61,615 bases of DNA from Bacillota bacterium (GTDB taxonomy: Bacteria > Bacillota > UBA4882 > UBA8346). Positions 26,297 to 33,743 of this stretch are shown in pieces. The stretch is taken from the NCBI GenBank assembly GCA_023435225.1, contig JAEYRX010000070.1, forward strand, positions 1 to 61,615, read 5' to 3'. Each line of letters starts with the position of its first letter. Within the stretch, counting starts at the first letter, position 1. The notes under the pieces were generated by a model. That model did no database searches, was not told where the DNA came from, and saw only the letters and a list, made by a program, of their open reading frames with translations. The position numbers and the translations under genes are program-made.

Positions 26297-26490
26297 TTTT
26301 ATCCCACACTCCTTAAAATAATCGGATTTTACTCTTATTTAGGCTATAGTGTTTCCTAAATTAAGTATAGTAAACAAAAACTCCAAAACTTCTTACAGTA
26401 TGTATTATTGGCCAATATAATTTATATTCAAAATTAAAAAAAAAATCCCCGGTATATCCAAAGGGTGCTCGGGTAATAATCACTAATGAG

Positions 26491-27468
26491 ATGGATAAGA
26501 CTAGAAAAATCAGGATAGGAATCCCTAACACATTATTTTCAAGTTATCATTGTGCTTATTGGCAACGATTTATAACTTGCTCCGGAATGGAAGTAATTAT
26601 TTCAGACGAGAGCGCCAAGAAAACTGCCGATTGCGGCGGCAAAATACTTCCTCATGAATTTTGTATTCCCGTCAAAGTATTTTTGGGACATGTGTTGAAT
26701 CTCTTGGAAAAAGGAGTCGACCAGGTTTTGTTGCCTAGGATGACCAACCGGGGCAAAAATAATTATTTTTGTCCCAAGTTAATCGGCCTACCGGAGATTG
26801 TTCAATATACAACCGGTTTGTCTCCGGAGCGTATGTTTTCTCCCGAAATTATCTGTAACGGTTTACAACTTAAAGTTACTAGGTTTCCAAAGAACGAAAT
26901 CTTTTCAGTAGCTAAGATGAAGAACGCAGAACAAATAGCTAACTGTGATTGGGAAAAAATTCTTATTCAATGTAGACGAGAAAGAATTACCCTACCGGAA
27001 GCGATTTCCGGAATCAAAAGAACAAGACCGGTAATTTCTCTGAATATTGGAGTGTTAGGATATGCTTATTGCCTATATGATCCCATCATTAGTAAAAAAA
27101 TCATCAATAAACTATCGGACCTGGGAGTCGCCATTAGCACCTGGGAGATGATTGAACCGGCCTTGATTGAACAGCAGTTAGCAGGGTTGAAAAGACCGTT
27201 ATTTTGGAATTTTGGCCGGATGATTCTCGGCGCCGGCTTGCATTTTTTAAATGGTTCTGAGATTGACGGAATTATTTACGTCAGCGCTTTTGGGTGCGGT
27301 CCCGATTCGGTAGCCACCAAGATTTTGAGTTTGGAAGCTAAGCGAAAAAATAAACCTTTATTAGTAATTAGTTTGGATGAGCATACTGAAGACGGACATT
27401 TACAGACTAGGTTGGAAGCATTTACGGAGATGATCACCGAAAAAAGGGAGGATTATCAAATAATTTGA
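26491..27468 (+). CDS. Acyl-CoA dehydratase activase-related protein (DUF2229-like), A
   Basis: 325 residues, related to the non-ATPase parts of large CoA-substrate enzyme activases and to 2-hydroxyacyl-CoA dehydratase subunits. Features: HEFCIPVKVFLGHVLNLLE near 51-69, cysteines at 'CGGKILPHEFC' and 'NNYFCPK', SAFGCGPDSVATK near 264-276 and ISLDEHTEDGHLQTRLEAF near 290-308. The LDEHT...TRLEAF signature recurs in the next gene and in the minus-strand gene at 33744. The cysteines may hold an Fe-S cluster. First gene of a tightly packed set with 27465 and 28537; elsewhere these parts are often fused in one protein. Substrate unknown. Confidence 0.8.
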   Translation: MDKTRKIRIGIPNTLFSSYHCAYWQRFITCSGMEVIISDESAKKTADCGGKILPHEFCIPVKVFLGHVLNLLEKGVDQVLLPRMTNRGKNNYFCPKLIGLPEIVQYTTGLSPERMFSPEIICNGLQLKVTRFPKNEIFSVAKMKNAEQIANCDWEKILIQCRRERITLPEAISGIKRTRPVISLNIGVLGYAYCLYDPIISKKIINKLSDLGVAISTWEMIEPALIEQQLAGLKRPLFWNFGRMILGAGLHFLNGSEIDGIIYVSAFGCGPDSVATKILSLEAKRKNKPLLVISLDEHTEDGHLQTRLEAFTEMITEKREDYQII

Positions 27469-28562
27469 AAATATCTTTTCCTTATATGGGTCCGGTCTTA
27501 GCCTATAAGAAGCTTTTTGAAAAGCTTGGTCATGAAGTAATTGTACCACTCCGGCCCACCCGAAAAACCATTGAGTTAGGCACCAAATATAGCCCGGAGT
27601 TTATCTGTTTTCCTTTTAAAATAATATTAGGCAGTTATCTGGAAGCTTTGGAGCTAGGGGCAGAGGCTTTTATTACTACCGGCTTTATCGGAGCCTGCCG
27701 GGCGGTTTATTATGGGAATTTATGTGAGCGGATTTTGCAGGAACTAGGGTTTAATATCAGGGTTTTTGTTTTTGATTCCCCTGCGGAAGATTTTACGGGT
27801 TTTATCCGGCAATGTAGGGAGCTGGGAAAGGGAAAAAGTTTTTTAGAAGCTCTTAGTTCGCTCAGTCTGGCAGTAAGACTCATTTATGCCACTGATTTTT
27901 ATCAAAAAAAAATTAATCATCTTCGGCCTTATGAAATAAATCCAGGGGTATGTAACCGGATATGGTTAGAGATACAAGGTTTACTTGATAGCTGTAATAA
28001 ATTAAGAAAAATGCCTTCAGTTTTAAGAGAAGCAGACAAGCTAATTTCCGGAATCCCGATTGAGAAGGAAAGGGCTATTCTCAAAGTCGGTCTGGTGGGT
28101 GAAATTTGTTTTGTGATGGAAAGTCATGCTAATAATGATATTGAAGAGAAACTGGCCCGATTGGGAGTGGAGGTGGTTCGGAACCAATATATCTCCCACT
28201 GGCTGAACCATTCTCTTTTTTCATCACACCATTTAACCCGCCAGGCTGACCGCTATCTGAAATATTGTGTCGGTGGCCATGAAAAGATAAATATCGGATA
28301 TATTCTGAAATACAAGAAAATGGGCTTTGACGGGATTATTCATCTAATGCCGTTTGCTTGTATGCCTGAATTAGTAACACAAACCATTATCCCGCCATTA
28401 TCAGCCGAACTGGATTTGCCGATATTATCTCTTTCTCTGGATGAACAAACAGGATGGGTTAACAATACTATCAGGATTGAGACTTTTGTTGAACTGTTAT
28501 GGGCACGGCGAGAAATGGCGAAAGAAGGGTGTGTCAATGGGGAAGCTATTTGTCGGTATTGA
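27465..28562 (+). CDS. Acyl-CoA dehydratase activase-related protein (DUF2229-like), B
   Basis: 365 residues from a TTG start that overlaps the stop of the previous gene by four bases; GGGAGG lies about 13 bases upstream. Conserved blocks: ELGTKYSPEFICFPFKI (36-52), LGAEAFITTGFIGACRAVYYG (63-83), a DxxEKLARLGVEVVRNQYIS region near 225 and IHLMPFACMPELVTQTI near 287-303, then LSLDEQTGWVNNTIRIETF. It is a paralogue of the 33744 minus-strand protein (shared TKxxPEFxCFPFK and MPFxCMPE blocks). Cysteines in these blocks are likely Fe-S ligands. The role as a partner of the activase is inferred. Confidence 0.8.
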   Translation: MKISFPYMGPVLAYKKLFEKLGHEVIVPLRPTRKTIELGTKYSPEFICFPFKIILGSYLEALELGAEAFITTGFIGACRAVYYGNLCERILQELGFNIRVFVFDSPAEDFTGFIRQCRELGKGKSFLEALSSLSLAVRLIYATDFYQKKINHLRPYEINPGVCNRIWLEIQGLLDSCNKLRKMPSVLREADKLISGIPIEKERAILKVGLVGEICFVMESHANNDIEEKLARLGVEVVRNQYISHWLNHSLFSSHHLTRQADRYLKYCVGGHEKINIGYILKYKKMGFDGIIHLMPFACMPELVTQTIIPPLSAELDLPILSLSLDEQTGWVNNTIRIETFVELLWARREMAKEGCVNGEAICRY

Positions 28563-29517
28563 TGTAGGGTCGGTTAGTACTAATATTTGCTGTGTAGATC
28601 ACTATGGACAGGTGATTTATGTCCGTTACTACCGTAATGAAGGGGAACCGTTGCAAATTATACGGAAAGGAATGAACGAACTCTTCCATAGTATCGGTAA
28701 AGAAGATGAAATCCATGGGATTGGGAGTACCGGAAGCGGCCGATTATTAGCCGGAGCGATTTTGGGGGCGGATTTAATCAAGAATGAAATAACTGCTCAT
28801 GCTGCAGCAACGATTAATTTTCATCCCCAAGTAAGAACTATTTTAGAGATCGGCGGTCAGGATTCGAAAATCATTATTATTAAAAACGGAATAGTTACTG
28901 ATTTTGCCATGAATACAGTTTGTGCGGCGGGAACCGGATCATTCCTGGACCATCAAGCCGAAAGGTTAAAAATTCCCATTGAAACATTTGGAGGGTTAGC
29001 CTTAACCGCCCGTAATAAAGTCCGGATAGCCGGCCGGTGTACCGTCTTTGCCGAATCGGATATGATCGCCAAGCAACAATTTGGATTTTCCAAAGCCGAA
29101 ATAATTAATGGTTTATGTGAAGCTTTAGTCCGAAATTACCTAAACAATTTAGGTCAGGGAAAAGAGTTGGAGCCGCCTTTTGTTTTTCAAGGCGGCGTAG
29201 CGGCTAATAGGGGGATCAGGGCAGCTTTTGAACGGGAATTAAAAACAGAGATTATTGTACCGGAATATTATCATATAATGGGGGCAATTGGAGCGGCATT
29301 GCTGGTTAGAAAACAATGGTTAAAAAATCAAAAACCTACCCGTTTTCGAGGGTTTAACAAATTAAAAGTGGATTTTCAACCGGCAGCTATTGAATGCGCC
29401 GGTTGTAGTAATCTTTGTGAAGTTGTCCGGGTTGAGCAAAATGGGGAGATAATTGCGGTTTGGGGAGATAAATGTGGGAAGTACAGTAGTAATCTAGGCG
29501 AAAGGCGACAGGCGTGA
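28537..29517 (+). CDS. BadF/BcrA-type CoA-dehydratase activase ATPase
   Basis: ASKHA-fold ATPase of the HgdC/BadF family, 326 residues from ATG at 28537 (overlapping the previous gene by 26 bases). Visible: phosphate loop FVGIDVGSVSTNICCVD, GIGSTGSGR, EIGGQDSKII, the cluster ligand in NTVCAAGTGSFLDHQ, a second ligand in AGRCTVFAESDMIAKQQ and FQGGVAANRGIRAAF. Such homodimeric proteins hold one [4Fe-4S] cluster and use ATP to inject an electron into a dehydratase. Unusually it has a C-terminal extension with four cysteines (ECAGCSNLCEV...DKCGKYS), which may bind zinc or another cluster. It runs on into the DUF1657 gene after 27 bases. Confidence 0.88.
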   Translation: MGKLFVGIDVGSVSTNICCVDHYGQVIYVRYYRNEGEPLQIIRKGMNELFHSIGKEDEIHGIGSTGSGRLLAGAILGADLIKNEITAHAAATINFHPQVRTILEIGGQDSKIIIIKNGIVTDFAMNTVCAAGTGSFLDHQAERLKIPIETFGGLALTARNKVRIAGRCTVFAESDMIAKQQFGFSKAEIINGLCEALVRNYLNNLGQGKELEPPFVFQGGVAANRGIRAAFERELKTEIIVPEYYHIMGAIGAALLVRKQWLKNQKPTRFRGFNKLKVDFQPAAIECAGCSNLCEVVRVEQNGEIIAVWGDKCGKYSSNLGERRQA

Positions 29518-29544
29518 GAAAATTGAAAAGGGAGATGTGACAAG

Positions 29545-29751
29545 ATGACGGTTGCTTCTCAAGTTAAACAGACTTTGGCGGGGTTGAAAAATGCCGATGC
29601 GGTTTTACGAATTTATGCTGCTCAAGCCCGGGAGGAAGAAACCGTAAGGATTTTTAGAGATGCCTATCATGAGATCGGAGAAATCGCGGATGAGATTGAA
29701 GATCGATTAAAGGCAATTGAATTGCAAGAACCACAATATAAAGGATTTTGA
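29545..29751 (+). CDS. DUF1657 protein
   Basis: 68-residue helical protein of the DUF1657 family: MTVASQVKQTLAGLKNADA then repeated charged helices. These small proteins are found almost only in endospore formers, next to spoVA and DUF421 (YetF-type) genes. In the spoVA-2mob operon DUF1657 also occurs fused to DUF421 ('2Duf'). Here it sits four bases before a DUF421 gene, the unfused arrangement. Expected to act in the forespore or spore membrane; the biochemistry is unknown. Ribosome binding site AAGGGAGAT. Confidence 0.85.
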   Translation: MTVASQVKQTLAGLKNADAVLRIYAAQAREEETVRIFRDAYHEIGEIADEIEDRLKAIELQEPQYKGF

Positions 29752-29755
29752 ATAA

Positions 29756-30616
29756 ATGCAAAATTGGCTATTGGTTTTATTCCGGTCGTTTCTGATGTTT
29801 TTTTTGGTTTTAGCAGCGATTAGGCTTATGGGTAAACGCCAACCGGCCCGGATGAACGCTTTTAATCTGGTGAATTATCTCGTTATCGCCATTATTACCG
29901 CTTTGATCGCTTTGAATATCATTACTAACCTTTGGTTTGGGTTGTTGGCTTTAGGGGTTTGGGTCCTGTTCCCAATCGCCCTTGATTATTTATCGTTAAA
30001 AAGCAAGGTTATCCACGATCTGCTAATCGGTAAGGAAGCTGTTTTGATAAAGCATGGTAAGGTTATGGAGGAAAATTTGTTCCGGGTCCGGCTTACCGGT
30101 GAGGAACTACTTAGGGAACTCCGGGCTAAAAATGCCTTTAGTTTGAATGAAGTAGAATTTGCGGTGATGGAAACCACCGGTGAACTTAATGTATTATTGA
30201 AACCGGAAAGAAAACCGGTAACCCCCCGGGACCTGGAATGGAAAGTATCACCTCAAGCCGAACCCCAGACCGTAATTTTAGATGGCAACATTTTAGATGA
30301 ATCATTAGCCGGCATAGGTCAAAACAGGAGTTGGCTCGAATTACAGTTGGAGAACGCTGGAGTATCGCTGACCAATATTTTTATCGGCCAAGTTGATTCC
30401 AACGGCGAATTATACCTCGACTTATTTGATGATGCGCTAATCCTGCCCAAGCCTAAGGTCAGAGAGCTCCTTTATGCTAATCTGGAAAAATCACAAGCAT
30501 CTTTAATAACTTTTTTATTAGAGACCCAAAACTCGGAAGCAAAAGAGATGTATACCCGGAATGCGAAAAGGTTAGCATATTTGCTGGAGAGATTAAGGCC
30601 ATATTTGCTACGCTAG
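29756..30616 (+). CDS. DUF421/YetF-like membrane protein
   Basis: 286 residues. Three N-terminal membrane helices lie within the first 80 residues, followed by the DUF421 domain; the RLMGKRQPARMNAFNLVNYLVIAII stretch near 22-46 is typical. Its middle (LIGKEAVLIKHGKVMEENL, ELLRELRAKNAFSLNEVEFAV) is the soluble alpha/beta part. The C-terminal 110 residues form a second related soluble segment. YetF-like proteins of spoVA-associated operons increase spore resistance in Bacillus. It is adjacent to DUF1657 and 177 bases upstream of spoVAC, so it probably acts in the spore inner membrane. Confidence 0.88.
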   Translation: MQNWLLVLFRSFLMFFLVLAAIRLMGKRQPARMNAFNLVNYLVIAIITALIALNIITNLWFGLLALGVWVLFPIALDYLSLKSKVIHDLLIGKEAVLIKHGKVMEENLFRVRLTGEELLRELRAKNAFSLNEVEFAVMETTGELNVLLKPERKPVTPRDLEWKVSPQAEPQTVILDGNILDESLAGIGQNRSWLELQLENAGVSLTNIFIGQVDSNGELYLDLFDDALILPKPKVRELLYANLEKSQASLITFLLETQNSEAKEMYTRNAKRLAYLLERLRPYLLR

Positions 30617-30631
30617 AATAGACAGTATATT

Positions 30632-30772
30632 ATTACTGTTTATAGAATACGGAAGTCAGAATCCGGAATCCAGAATAAAAAATCGAAGCTGTTTTTTTGA
30701 GGCTTCACAGCATGAACTAAAACCTTCTGAATTCTGGATTCTATATTCTGAATTCTTTATTACGATAATTCA
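30632..30772 (+). repeat. Iterated-word inverted repeat (GAATCCGGAATCC words)
   Basis: Words GAATACGGAAGTCAGAATCC and GGAATCCAGAAT on the left pair with ATTCTGGATTCTATATTCTGAATTC on the right around a central AAGCTGTTTTTTTGAGGCTT stretch. It lies between the DUF421 gene and spoVAC. Confidence 0.5.
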
Positions 30773-30793
30773 CAGCATAAGAAGGAGAGAGCG

Positions 30794-31273
30794 ATGTCCA
30801 ATCAGAAGAAGAAAAAATTGACCCCTACCCAGCAGGAATATCAAAAATTTGCCAAAGCTCGGGATCCGCAAAGGCCGGTTCTGATTAATTGCGTCAGAGC
30901 ATTTTTGGTTGGCGGATTTATTTGTGTTATTGGCCAGGCTTTGCAGATAATGTATATAAAATATTTTAATTTTACCGAGTTAACAGCGGGTAATCCTACT
31001 GTGGCTTCCTTGATAATAATCTCAGTTATCCTTACCGGATTTGGTATCTATGACTATATTGCTCAATGGGCCGGAGCGGGAACGGCAGTACCGGTAACCG
31101 GTTTCGCCAATTCTATAGCTTCGGCGGCGATGGAACACCGAAGCGAAGGGTTTGTCTTGGGGGTTGGGGCTAAAATGTTTAAGTTAGCCGGTTCGGTGAT
31201 AGCATTTGGAGTGGTTTCAGCATTTATAGTAGCTATAATAAAAATTTCCATTAAAGCTTTGGGTGGCGGCTAA
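30794..31273 (+). CDS. spoVAC: Stage V sporulation protein AC
   Basis: 159-residue membrane protein with about four helices. It has a basic N-terminus (KKKKLTPTQQEYQKFAKARDPQRPVLINCVRAF), then GGFICVIGQALQ and, near 93-105, AGAGTAVPVTGFANSIASAAMEHRSEGF, all typical of SpoVAC. In Bacillus, SpoVA proteins carry Ca-dipicolinate into the forespore and release it at germination; SpoVAC acts as a mechanosensitive channel component. Ribosome binding site AAGGAGAG. Its stop overlaps the spoVAD start (TAATG), indicating coupling. Confidence 0.95.
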   Translation: MSNQKKKKLTPTQQEYQKFAKARDPQRPVLINCVRAFLVGGFICVIGQALQIMYIKYFNFTELTAGNPTVASLIIISVILTGFGIYDYIAQWAGAGTAVPVTGFANSIASAAMEHRSEGFVLGVGAKMFKLAGSVIAFGVVSAFIVAIIKISIKALGGG

Positions 31274-32277
31274 TGCAACAGGGGCATCAAAGTTGGGTTT
31301 TTACATCCAAACCGGTAATTAAAGCCACTGCTACTATAGGCGGTCCTATGGAAGCCCAAGGAGCGATTGCCGGAGATTTTGATATTCTTCACGACGATCT
31401 TTGGTTGGGTGAGACTAGTTTCGAAAAAGCCGAAAGAAAAATGCTGGAACAAGCTTGCGAGCTTGTCCTCAAAAAAGCCGGACTGAAAAAAAACGACCTC
31501 CAGTTTTTTTTAGGCGGTGATTTATTAAATCAGATAATATCCAGTAGTTTTACCGCCCGGACAATTGGAGCTCCTTTTTTAGGGTTATATGGAGCCTGTT
31601 CAAGTTCAGGAGAAGGGTTGGCGCTTGCGGCTGCTTTAGTTGATGGCGGATTTGCTCAAAATGTTTTAGCGGCAACTTCCAGTCATAACGCTGCCAGCGA
31701 AAAACAATACCGGTATCCCACCGAATATGGTACCCAAAAACCGCCAACGGCTCAATGGACGGTAACCGGCGCCGGAGCAGCATTGATAACCAAAGAAGGA
31801 ACCGGTCCCAGGGTTGCGGCGGCCACTATCGGGCGGGTAGTCGATATGGGAATTTCCGACCCGTTTGATATGGGCGGAGCGATGGCGCCGGCCGCAGTGG
31901 ATACATTGGAAGCGCATTTCCGGGATTTGCAACGGAGCCCTGATTATTATGATTTAATAGCTACCGGAGATTTAGGCAGAGTCGGTCATCAGATAGCTGC
32001 GGATTTATTGGAGAAGCACGGAATAAAGATCCCGGAGCCTATATTTACCGACTGTGGAATTATAATTTACCGGAAAGAGCAGCCGGTCTTTGCGGGAGGC
32101 AGCGGTTGCGGTTGTTCGGCTACGGTTGTTTATGGTCATTTTATTAAGAAGATGCTAAGCGGGGAGTTAAACCGGATCTTGGTAGTACCCACCGGCGCTT
32201 TGCTTTCTCCTTTGTCTTATCAGCAAAAAGAAAGCATTCCGTGTATCGCCCATGCAATAGTAATTGAGAATATGTAA
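31273..32277 (+). CDS. spoVAD: Stage V sporulation protein AD
   Basis: 334-residue soluble protein with a thiolase-like fold, the dipicolinate-binding member of the SpoVA complex. Typical blocks: PMEAQGAIAGDFDILHDDLWLGE-type N-terminus, FLGLYGACSSSGEGLALA near 96-113, ATSSHNAASEKQYRYPTEYG near 133-152 and GGSGCGCSATVVYGH near 275-289. It acts at the outer face of the spore inner membrane. The start overlaps the spoVAC stop. The stop codon TAA is the first part of an interspersed repeat of family B, so the repeat abuts the gene. Confidence 0.95.
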   Translation: MQQGHQSWVFTSKPVIKATATIGGPMEAQGAIAGDFDILHDDLWLGETSFEKAERKMLEQACELVLKKAGLKKNDLQFFLGGDLLNQIISSSFTARTIGAPFLGLYGACSSSGEGLALAAALVDGGFAQNVLAATSSHNAASEKQYRYPTEYGTQKPPTAQWTVTGAGAALITKEGTGPRVAAATIGRVVDMGISDPFDMGGAMAPAAVDTLEAHFRDLQRSPDYYDLIATGDLGRVGHQIAADLLEKHGIKIPEPIFTDCGIIIYRKEQPVFAGGSGCGCSATVVYGHFIKKMLSGELNRILVVPTGALLSPLSYQQKESIPCIAHAIVIENM

Positions 32278-32335
32278 GTTGAATTAAATTTTTAACTAAT
32301 AACTAAACACCTTCATCCTATATCGAAGGAGTATT
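32275..32335. repeat. Interspersed repeat family B, partial copy at the spoVAD stop
   Basis: TAAGTTGAATTAAATTTT and, after an interval, AAACACCTTCATCC match the left part of the family B element at 41507 and 61434; the right part is replaced by the spoVAE leader with its AAGGAG site. The spoVAD stop codon TAA is inside the repeat. Confidence 0.5.
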
Positions 32336-32340
32336 CACTA

Positions 32341-32694
32341 ATGGAGAAATTTATCTGGGCATTTATTGTGGGCGGAGGAATTTGTGTTATCGGCCAGCTA
32401 TTGATGGATCTTTTCAAGCTGACACCGGCGCATACCATGTGTACATTAGTAGTTCTCGGGGCGATCCTGGGTGGATTCGATCTTTATGAACCGTTGGTTA
32501 AATTTGCCGGGGCCGGCGCTACCGTACCGATAAGTAGTTTTGGGAATTCTTTGTTAAAAGGAGCTATGTCGGAGGTGAAAAGGGATGGGATTGTCGGGGT
32601 AATTACGGGTATCTTCGAAGTAACCAGCGCCGGAATCTCAGCGGCAATTATCTTTGGATTTTTAGGAGCATTGTTGTTTAAACCAAAAGGGTGA
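32341..32694 (+). CDS. spoVAE: Stage V sporulation protein AE (SpoVAEb type)
   Basis: 117-residue membrane protein with three to four helices: GGGICVIGQLLMDLFKL at the N-terminus, LGAILGGFDLYEPLVKFAGAGATVPISSFG (41-69) and a C-terminal hydrophobic segment. It is the short SpoVAEb form, without the soluble SpoVAEa part. It belongs to the SpoVA dipicolinate channel. AAGGAG lies ten bases upstream. Last gene of the spoVA group here; spoVAA, spoVAB and spoVAF are absent from the window, as in spoVA-2mob-like operons. Confidence 0.93.
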   Translation: MEKFIWAFIVGGGICVIGQLLMDLFKLTPAHTMCTLVVLGAILGGFDLYEPLVKFAGAGATVPISSFGNSLLKGAMSEVKRDGIVGVITGIFEVTSAGISAAIIFGFLGALLFKPKG

Positions 32695-32699
32695 GAAAA

Positions 32700-32736
32700 C
32701 AGTTTAGAGTTTAGAGTTGACAGTTGACAGTTAAAA
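32700..32736 (+). repeat. Iterated-word array (GTTTAGAGTTGACAGTTGACAG)
   Basis: Tandem degenerate copies of AGTTGACAG directly after spoVAE, the same words as at 3901, 20205, 41695 and 52062. Confidence 0.45.
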
Positions 32737-32770
32737 AACGATGGAAGCTATTATTATTTAATAGATTAGA

Positions 32771-32804
32771 CAAGCTGTTCGAGAGAGACGGAACGGCTTT
32801 TTTG
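32771..32804 (+). terminator. Terminator of the spoVA operon
   Basis: AAGCTGTTC pairs with GAACGGCTT (one mismatch), loop GAGAGAGACG, then TTTTTGTTTTTT. Confidence 0.8.
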
Positions 32805-32942
32805 TTTTTTTATATACAGGTTTTACAAAATTGGTTGGGATTTGATAACACTAACAAAAATCAGCCTTCATATAATGAACTAAGATTATCACGACCATCC
32901 TGCAAAATTATTTGCCGGATAGATATTATGGAGGCTATTCTC

Positions 32943-33644
32943 ATGTCGATAAATGAAAATCAAATCCCTTGTCCCGGCGGAACTATATATACAATCCGGC
33001 CCGGAGATTCTTATTATAGTTTGGCCAAGCGGTTTAACACTACGGTAAATGCTCTTCAGGCGGCCAATCCAAATGTAAACCCGACAAATCTTCAAATCGG
33101 CCAAGAAATATGCATTCCGGTCCCTCCTGTGCCCGGACCTTGTCCAGGTGGATTTATTTATACTGTTTTAGCCGGAGAAACAATTTATGGTTTGGCCAGG
33201 CGTTATGGAATATCGGTGGATGCTATCCTAGCCGCCAATCCAGGGCTCGATCCCAATAGTTTACAAGTAGCCCGGCGTATTTGCATACCCGCTCCACCTA
33301 GAACCGAGCCTTGTCCAGGTAGGCTTTTTACTATTGAACCGGGAGACACTTTCATTGGGATCGCCGGCCGATTTGGCTATACACTGGATGCTCTTTTAGC
33401 TATAAATCCAGGGATAGATCCCGACCGGCTGCAAGTCGGTCAACAGATCTGTTTACCACCGGCGCCCGGAGGCGGACCTTTCCCATGTTATGGAGGTACA
33501 ATTTACCAAATTCAACCGGGAGATACTTTATACTCGGTAGCGCGACGTTATGGATTGACATTGCAACAACTCTTGGCTGCTAATCCCGATATTACGAACC
33601 CCAATTATATTCAAATCGGTCAGCCGGTTTGTATACCGAGATAG
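32943..33644 (+). CDS. Protein with four LysM domains
   Basis: 233 residues with four LysM repeats and nothing else. Each repeat has a form like YTIRPGDSYYSLAKRFN...ANPNVNP..LQIGQEICIP, at about 14-60, 70-118, 126-174 and 184-232, joined by short Pro-rich linkers starting with CPGG or similar. LysM binds N-acetylglucosamine polymers such as peptidoglycan. There is no signal peptide from the chosen start, so secretion is not evident; LysM proteins without signals in spore formers are often spore coat or cortex proteins (SafA-like), which fits the spoVA neighbourhood. GGAGG eight bases before 32943 decides the start. Paired cysteines recur in each repeat. Confidence 0.9.
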   Translation: MSINENQIPCPGGTIYTIRPGDSYYSLAKRFNTTVNALQAANPNVNPTNLQIGQEICIPVPPVPGPCPGGFIYTVLAGETIYGLARRYGISVDAILAANPGLDPNSLQVARRICIPAPPRTEPCPGRLFTIEPGDTFIGIAGRFGYTLDALLAINPGIDPDRLQVGQQICLPPAPGGGPFPCYGGTIYQIQPGDTLYSVARRYGLTLQQLLAANPDITNPNYIQIGQPVCIPR

Positions 33645-33668
33645 TATTTCTTACCTAAAATTTTAAAG

Positions 33669-33703
33669 AACTGTCGGTTTCAAAAAAACGGACAGTCTTT
33701 TAT
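33669..33703 (+). terminator. Terminator after the LysM gene
   Basis: AACTGTCGGTTT pairs with AAACGGACAGT (one bulge) and TCTTTTATT follows. The convergent minus-strand gene ends at 33744. Confidence 0.75.
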
Positions 33704-33743
33704 TATGGTTTTTCAAAGATTAATTAAAATTCTTACTGTTATG

